A DNA stretch of 64,000 nucleotides from Owenia fusiformis. Its lineage: Eukaryota; Annelida; Polychaeta; Sabellida; Oweniidae. Made by a program: the position numbers and the translations under genes. The stretch's first letter is position 1; the number at the start of each line of letters is the position of its first letter. Location of the stretch: positions 4,426,571 to 4,490,570 of the forward strand of contig CAIIXF020000011.1 in the NCBI GenBank assembly GCA_903813345.2, given 5' to 3'. Below, piece after piece: positions 57,101 through 64,000 of this stretch. The notes beneath the pieces are model-generated. The model was not told where the DNA came from. It saw nothing but the letters and a program-made list of their open reading frames with translations, and did no database searches.

Positions 57101-60100
57101 CAATCTTGTGTGAGAAGGGTCAATCTTGTGTGAACCCGTGCAGTCTCATGTTACAGGCATAGGAGCATTATAGAACGGATCAATATTGTGTGAACTGGGT
57201 CAATATTATGTGAGGTGCCCAGGAACATTACAGTGCGAGTCACTCTTGTATGAGCTAATTCCATCCCGTTTTGGAGGCATAGTGACCTTATAGTATGGGT
57301 CAATCTTGTGTGAGCAGGGCCAATCTTGTGTGAGATAGTCAAATAGTATGTGAGAGGCATAAGAACAGTGTAGCATTGGTCAATATCGTGTGAGATGTGT
57401 CAATTTTGTGTATTGTGCCCAGAAACATTAGAGTACGGGTCACTATTGTGAGATTTAATTCAATCCCGTGTTGCTGGCTTAGGGACCTTATAGTACTGGT
57501 CAATCTTGTGTGAGAAGGGTCAATCTTGTGTGAGATAGTCCAATAGTATCTGATAGGCATAAAAACATTGTAGTATTGGTCAATATCGTGTGAGATGTGT
57601 CAATATTGTGTATTGTGCCCAGAAACATTAGAGTACGGGTCACTTTTGTGAGATTTAATTCAATCCCGTGTTGGTGGCAAAGGGACCTTATAGTACTGGT
57701 CAATCTTGTGTGAGACGGGTCAATCTTGTGTGAGATAGTCCAATAGTATCTGAGAGGCATAAGAACATTGTAGTATTGGTCAATATCGTGTGAGATGTGT
57801 CAATATTGTGTATTGTGCCCAGAAACATTAGAGTACGGGCCACTATTGCGAGATTTAATTCAATCCCGTGTTGGTGGAATAGGGACCTTATAGTACTGGT
57901 CAATCTTGTGTGAGAAGGGTCAATCTTGTGTGAGATAGTCCAATAGTATCTGATAGGCATAAGAACATTGTAGTATTGGTCAATATCGTGTGAGATGTGT
58001 CAATATTGTGTATTGTGCCCAGAAACATTAGAGTACGGGTCACTTTTGTGAGATTTAATTCAATCCCGTTTTGGAGGCATAGTGACCTTATAGTATGTGT
58101 CAATCTTGTATAAGCAGGGCCAATCTTGTGTGAGATAGTCAAATAGTATGTGAGAGGCATAAGAACATTGTAGTATTGGTCAATATCGTGTGAGATGTGT
58201 CAATATTGTGTATTGTGCCCAGAAACATTAGAGTACGGGCCACTATTGTGAGATTTAATTCAATCCCGTGTTGCTGGCATAGGGACCTTATAGTACTGGT
58301 CAATCTTGTGTGAGAAGGGTCAATCTTGTGTGAGATAGTCCAATAGTATCTGATAGGCATAAAAACATTGTAGTATTGGTCAATATCGTGTGAGATGTGT
58401 CAATATTGTGTATTGTGCCAGAAACATTAGAGTACGGGTCACTTTTGTGAGATTTAATTCAATCCCGTGTTGGTGGCAAAGGGACCTTATAGTACTGGTC
58501 AATCTTGTGTGAGACGGGTCAATCTTGTGTGAGATAGTCCAATAGTATCTGAGAGGCATAAGAACATTGTAGTATTGGTCAATATCGTGTGAGATGTGTC
58601 AATATTGTGTATTGTGCCCAGAAACATTAGAGTACGGGCCACTATTGCGAGATTTAATTCAATCCCGTGTTGGTGGAATAGGGACCTTATAGTACTGGTC
58701 AATCTTGTGTGAGAAGGGTCAATCTTGTGTGAGATAGTCCAATAGTATCTGATAGGCATAAGAACATTGTAGTATTGGTCAATATCGTGTGAGATGTGTC
58801 AATATTGTGTATTGTGCCCAGAAACATTAGAGTACGGGTCACTTTTGTGAGATTTAATTCAATCCCGTTTTGGAGGCATAGTGACCTTATAGTATGTGTC
58901 AATCTTGTATAAGCAGGGCCAATCTTGTGTGAGATAGTCAAATAGTATGTGAGAGGCATTAGAACATTGTAGTGTTGGTCAATATCGTGTGAGATGTGTC
59001 AATATTGTGTATTGTGCCCAGAAACATTAGAGTACGGGCCACTATTGTGAGATTTAATTCAATCCCGTGTTGCTGGCATAGGGACCTTATAGTACTGGTC
59101 AATCTTGTGTGAGAAGGGTCAATCTTGTGTGAGATAGTCCAATAGTATCTGAGAGGCATAAGAACATTGTAGTATTGGTCAATATCGTGTGAGATGTGTC
59201 AATATTGTGTATTGTGCCCAGAAACATTAGAGTACGGGCCACTATTGTGAGATTTAACTCAATCCCGTGTTGCTGGCATAGGGACCTTACAGTACTGGTC
59301 AATCTTGTGTGAGAAGGGTCAATCTTGTGTGAGATAGTCCAATAGTATCTGAGAGGCATAAGAACATTGTAGTATTGGCCAATATCGTATGAGATGTGTC
59401 AATATTGTGTATTGTGCCCAGAAACATTAGAGTACGGGCCACTATTGTGAGATTTAATTCAATCCCGTGTTGCTGGCATATGGACCTTATGGTACTCGTC
59501 AATCTTGTGTGAGAAGGGTCAATCTTGTGTGAGATAGTCCAATAGTATCTGAGAGGCATAAGAACATTGTAGTATTGGTCAATATCGTGTGAGATGTGTC
59601 AATATTGTGTATTGTGCCCAGAAACATTAGAGTACGGGTCACTTTTGTGAGATTTAATTCAATCCCGTGTTGGTGGCATAGGGACCTTATAGTACTGGTC
59701 AATCTTGTGTGAGAAGGGTCAATCTTGTGTGAACCCGTGCAGTCTCATGTTACAGGCATAGGAGCATTATAGAACGGATCAATATTGTGTGAACTGGGTC
59801 AATATTATGTGAGGTGCCCAGGAACATTACAGTGCGAGTCACTCTTGTATGAGCTAATTCCATCCCGTTTTGGAGGCATAGTGACCTTATAGTATGGGTC
59901 AATCTTGTGTGAACAGGGCCAATCTTGTGTGAGATAGTCAAATAGTATGTGAGAGGCATAAGAACAGTGTACCATTGGTCAATATCGTGTGAGATGTGTC
60001 AATTTTGTGTATTGTGCCCAGAAACATTAGAGTACTGGTCACTATTGTGAGATTTAATTCAATCCCGTGTTGCTGGCTTAGGGACCTTATAGTACTGGTC

Positions 60101-63100
60101 AATCTTGTGTGAGAAGGGTCAATCTTGTGTGAGATAGTCCAATAGTATCTGATAGGCATAAGAACATTGTAGTATTGGTCAATATCGTGTGAGATGTGTC
60201 AATATTGTGTATTGTGCCCAGAAACATTAGAGTACGGGTCACTTTTGTGAGATTTAATTCAATCCCGTGTTGGTGGCAATGGGACCTTATAGTACTGGTC
60301 AATCTTGTGTGAGACGGGTCAATCTTGTGTGAGATAGTCCAATAGTATCTGAGAGGCATGAGAACATTGTAGTATTGGTCAATATCGTATGAGATGTGTC
60401 AATATTGTGTATTGTGCCCCGAAACATTAGAGTACGGGTCACTATTGTGAGATTTAATTCAATCCCGTGTTGCTGGCATAGGGACCTTATAGTACTGGTC
60501 AATCTTGTGTGAGAAGGGTCAATCTTGTGTGCGATAGTCCAATAGTATCTGAGAGGCATAAGAACATTGTAGTATTGGTCAATATCGTGTGAGATGTGTC
60601 AATATTGTGTATTGTGCCCAGAAACATTAGAGTACGGGTCACTTTTGTGAGATTTAATTCAATCCCGTGTTGGTGGCATAGGGACCTTATAGTACTGGTC
60701 AATCTTGTGTGAACCCATGCAGTCTCATGTTACAGGCATAGGAGCATTATAGAACGGATCAATATTGTGTGAACTGGGTCAATATTATGTGAGGTGCCCA
60801 GGAACATTACAGTGCGAGTCACTCTTGTTTGAGCTAATTCCATCCCGTTTTGGAGGCATAGTGACCTTATAGTATGGGTCAATCTTGTGTGAGCAGGGCC
60901 AATCTTGTGTGAGATAGTCAAATAGTATGTGAGAGGCATAAGAACATTGTAGCATTGGTCAATATCGTGTGAGATGTGTCAATATTGTGTATTGTGCCCA
61001 GAAACATTAGAGTACGGGTCACTATTGTGAGATTTAATTCAATCCCGTGTTGCTGGCATAGGGTCACTTTTGTGAGATTTAATTCAATCCCGTGTTGGTG
61101 GCAATGGGACCTTATAGTACTGGTCAATCTTGTGTGAGACGGGTCAATCTTGTGTGAGATAGTCCAATAGTATCTGAGAGGCATGAGAACATTGTAGTAT
61201 TGGTCAATATCGTATGAGATGTGTCAATATTGTGTATTGTGCCCCGAAACATTAGAGTACGGGTCACTATTGTGAGATTTAATTCAATCCCGTGTTGCTG
61301 GCATAGGGACCTTATAGTACTGGTCAATCTTGTGTGAGAAGGGTCAATCTTGTGTGCGATAGTCCAATAGTATCTGAGAGGCATAAGAACATTGTAGTAT
61401 TGGTCAATATCGTGTGAGATGTGTCAATATTGTGTATTGTGCCCAGAAACATAAGAGTACGGGTCACTTTTGTGAGATTTAATTCAATCCCGTGTTGGTG
61501 GCATAGGGACCTTATAGTACTGGTCAATCTTGTGTGAACCCATGCAGTCTCATGTTACAGGCATAGGAGCATTATAGAACGGATCAATATTGTGTGAACT
61601 GGGTCAATATTATGTGAGGTGCCCAGGGACCTTATAGTACTGGTCAATCTTGTGTGAGAAGGGTCAATCTTGTGTGAGATAGTCCTATAGTATCTGAGAG
61701 GCATAAGAACATTGTAGTTTTGGTCAATATTGTGTGATATGTGTCAATATTGTGTATTGTGCCCAGAAACATTAGAGTACGGGTCACTTTTGTGAGATTT
61801 AATTCAATCCCGTGTTGGTGGCATAGGGACCTTATAGTACTGGTCAATCTTGTGTGAGAAGGGTCAATCTTGTGTGAACCCGTGCAGTCTCATGTTACAG
61901 GCATAGGAGCATTATAGAACGGATCAATATTGTGTGAACTGGGTCAATATTATGTGAGGTGCCCAGGAACATTACAGTGCGAGTCACTCTTGTATGAGCT
62001 AATTCCATCCCGTTTTGGAGGCATAGTGACCTTATAGTATGGGTCAATCTTGTGTGAACAGGGCCAATCTTGTGTGAGATAGTCAAATAGTATGTGAGAG
62101 GCATAAGAACAGTGTACCATTGGTCAATATCGTGTGAGATGTGTCAATTTTGTGTATTGTGCCCAGAAACATTAGAGTACTGGTCACTATTGTGAGATTT
62201 AATTCAATCCCGTGTTGCTGGCTTAGGGACCTTATAGTACTGGTCAATCTTGTGTGAGAAGGGTCAATCTTGTGTGAGATAGTCCAATAGTATCTGATAG
62301 GCATAAGAACATTGTAGTATTGGTCAATATCGTGTGAGATGTGTCAATATTGTGTATTGTGCCCAGAAACATTAGAGTACGGGTCACTTTTGTGAGATTT
62401 AATTCAATCCCGTGTTGGTGGCAATGGGACCTTATAGTACTGGTCAATCTTGTGTGAGACGGGTCAATCTTGTGTGAGATAGTCCAATAGTATCTGAGAG
62501 GCATGAGAACATTGTAGTATTGGTCAATATCGTATGAGATGTGTCAATATTGTGTATTGTGCCCCGAAACATTAGAGTACGGGTCACTATTGTGAGATTT
62601 AATTCAATCCCGTGTTGCTGGCATAGGGACCTTATAGTACTGGTCAATCTTGTGTGAGAAGGGTCAATCTTGTGTGCGATAGTCCAATAGTATCTGAGAG
62701 GCATAAGAACATTGTAGTATTGGTCAATATCGTGTGAGATGTGTCAATATTGTGTATTGTGCCCAGAAACATTAGAGTACGGGTCACTTTTGTGAGATTT
62801 AATTCAATCCCGTGTTGGTGGCATAGGGACCTTATAGTACTGGTCAATCTTGTGTGAACCCATGCAGTCTCATGTTACAGGCATAGGAGCATTATAGAAC
62901 GGATCAATATTGTGTGAACTGGGTCAATATTATGTGAGGTGCCCAGGAACATTACAGTGCGAGTCACTCTTGTTTGAGCTAATTCCATCCCGTTTTGGAG
63001 GCATAGTGACCTTATAGTATGGGTCAATCTTGTGTGAGCAGGGCCAATCTTGTGTGAGATAGTCAAATAGTATGTGAGAGGCATAAGAACATTGTAGCAT

Positions 63101-63710
63101 TGGTCAATATCGTGTGAGATGTGTCAATATTGTGTATTGTGCCCAGAAACATTAGAGTACGGGTCACTATTGTGAGATTTAATTCAATCCCGTGTTGCTG
63201 GCATAGGGACCTTATAGTACTGGTCAATCTTGTGTGAGAAGGGTCAATCTTGTGTGAGATAGTCCTATAGTATCTGAGAGGCATAAGAACATTGTAGTTT
63301 TGGTCAATATTGTGTGATATGTGTCAATATTGTGTATTGTGCCCAGAAACATTAGAGTACGGGTCACTTTTGTGAGATTTAATTCAATCCCGTGTTGGTG
63401 GCATAGGGACCTTATAGTACTGGTCAATCTTGTGTGAGACGGGTCAATCTTGTGTGAACCCGTGCAGTCTCATGTTAGAGGCATAGGAGCATTATAGAAC
63501 GGATCAATATTGTGTGAACTGGGTTAATATTATGTGAGGTGACCAGGAACATTACAGTGCGAGTTACTCTTGTATGAGCTAATTCTATCCCGTTTTGGAG
63601 GCATAGTGACCTTATAGTACGGGTCAATCCTGTGTGAGCAGGGCCAATATTGTGTGATATCGTCCACTAGTATGTGAGAGGCATAAGAACAAAGTAGTAC
63701 GGGTCAATTT
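54160..63710. repeat. Satellite array: 40-bp subunits, 200-bp unit, higher-order blocks
   Basis: The 200-bp unit is five 40-bp subunits, most containing a GGTCAATCTTGTGTGAGA-type word. Units also contain CAGTCTCATGTTACAGGCAT variants spaced about 1,000 bp (56140, 57140), 2,600, 980, 825 and 980 bp. Long blocks are recently copied: 59750-60950 recurs at 61895-63095 (offset 2,145), and 57700-58160 recurs at 58499-58959 (offset 799). Because 200 is not a multiple of three, minus-strand frames reach only about 70-88 codons before rotating into stops. The many similar ORFs (HTRLTSTIRSLCQQHG words) are therefore not genes. Confidence 0.93.
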
Positions 63711-64000
63711 TGGAACTACGATCAATTACGAATAATAATTAGATTAAAAGATGCGGAGATAGTCAAGCAAGTAAAATTATCGTATCAAAAGAAAATTTAG
63801 AAAGAAACAACGGCCGTTTCGCACATTCCGGGAATAAAAAATGCGATAAGATGATTAAGTAATGCAGATTGTATAGGATTTGTATTTCTCTGGAGCACCG
63901 GGGTCCCGACGAATGAGTTATGCAAGACGGGAAACTTCAGCATCAAGTAATGATTGTTCATTCTTTTTATTGGATATTGTTGGATCACGTCACGGCGTGT
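63711..64000. other. Unique sequence after the satellite
   Basis: The repeat ends within GGGTCAATTTTGGAACTACG. Nothing beyond it resembles the satellite and no gene is recognised; the minus-strand frame 63797-63988 has no family resemblance. Confidence 0.5.

Noticed and set aside
54147-63427. Some forty similar minus-strand ORFs that look like a protein family
   Set aside because: They repeat with the 200-bp satellite unit, which is not a multiple of three, so frames rotate into stops after 66-88 codons. No exon signals or domain; satellite artefact.
54160-63710. CENP-B box in the satellite, which would suggest a centromere
   Set aside because: No TTCGnnnnAnnCGGG match was seen in the repeat unit; centromeric role unsupported from sequence alone.

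Overview
This is a piece of an AT-rich animal genome, not a bacterial or viral one. Genes are split by GT-AG introns, coding sequence is sparse, and most of the window is DNA transposons, foldback elements and tandem repeats. The gene families and repeat style suggest a marine invertebrate, plausibly a lophotrochozoan such as a bivalve; the sequence alone does not fix the species.

Layout: 1-13.4 kb is repeat-rich. It holds a 54-bp tandem array, a decayed non-LTR reverse-transcriptase copy cut in two by a 5.86-kb transposon (2030-7885), a 1.02-kb near-perfect palindrome nested inside that transposon, and several small hairpin elements. 13.4-25.5 kb holds two tandem minus-strand genes of the NaGLT1/MFSD4B-like major facilitator family (493 and 548 aa, three coding exons each, same intron phases). 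Between and inside them are partial exon duplications, a tandem duplication of the 3' flank and tandem repeats. 25.5-36.7 kb has no recognisable gene: diverged tandem repeats, direct and inverted repeats, and nested inverted-repeat elements.

36,789-47,167 is the most notable object. It is a 10,379-bp unit bounded by matching 14-bp terminal inverted repeats (AGTGCTAATTCGGT) and flanked on both sides by TTAA. It contains two intact convergent genes, each transcribed inward from one end. The left one (37018-37803, +) is a one-exon 261-aa protein with a P2X7-receptor-type cytoplasmic zinc-binding ('ballast') domain and a hydrophobic C-terminal tail. The right one (46944-39574, -) is a 12-exon, 979-aa protein with an N-terminal THAP finger, a PVDV-rich repeat block and a DDE-like transposase region. 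I spliced all 12 exons by hand and the frame stays open throughout. This looks like a complete Kolobok-type (THAP, TTAA) transposon carrying a P2X7-domain gene.

47.2-54 kb has a Harbinger-like remnant with a Myb/SANT-type exon, a hAT-type MITE with an 8-bp target duplication, and a 2.69-kb element with about 100-bp inverted repeats, a 9-bp target duplication and a broken helicase fragment. 54.16-63.71 kb is a satellite array (40-bp subunits, 200-bp repeat, higher-order blocks). The last about 290 bases are unique sequence with no recognised gene.
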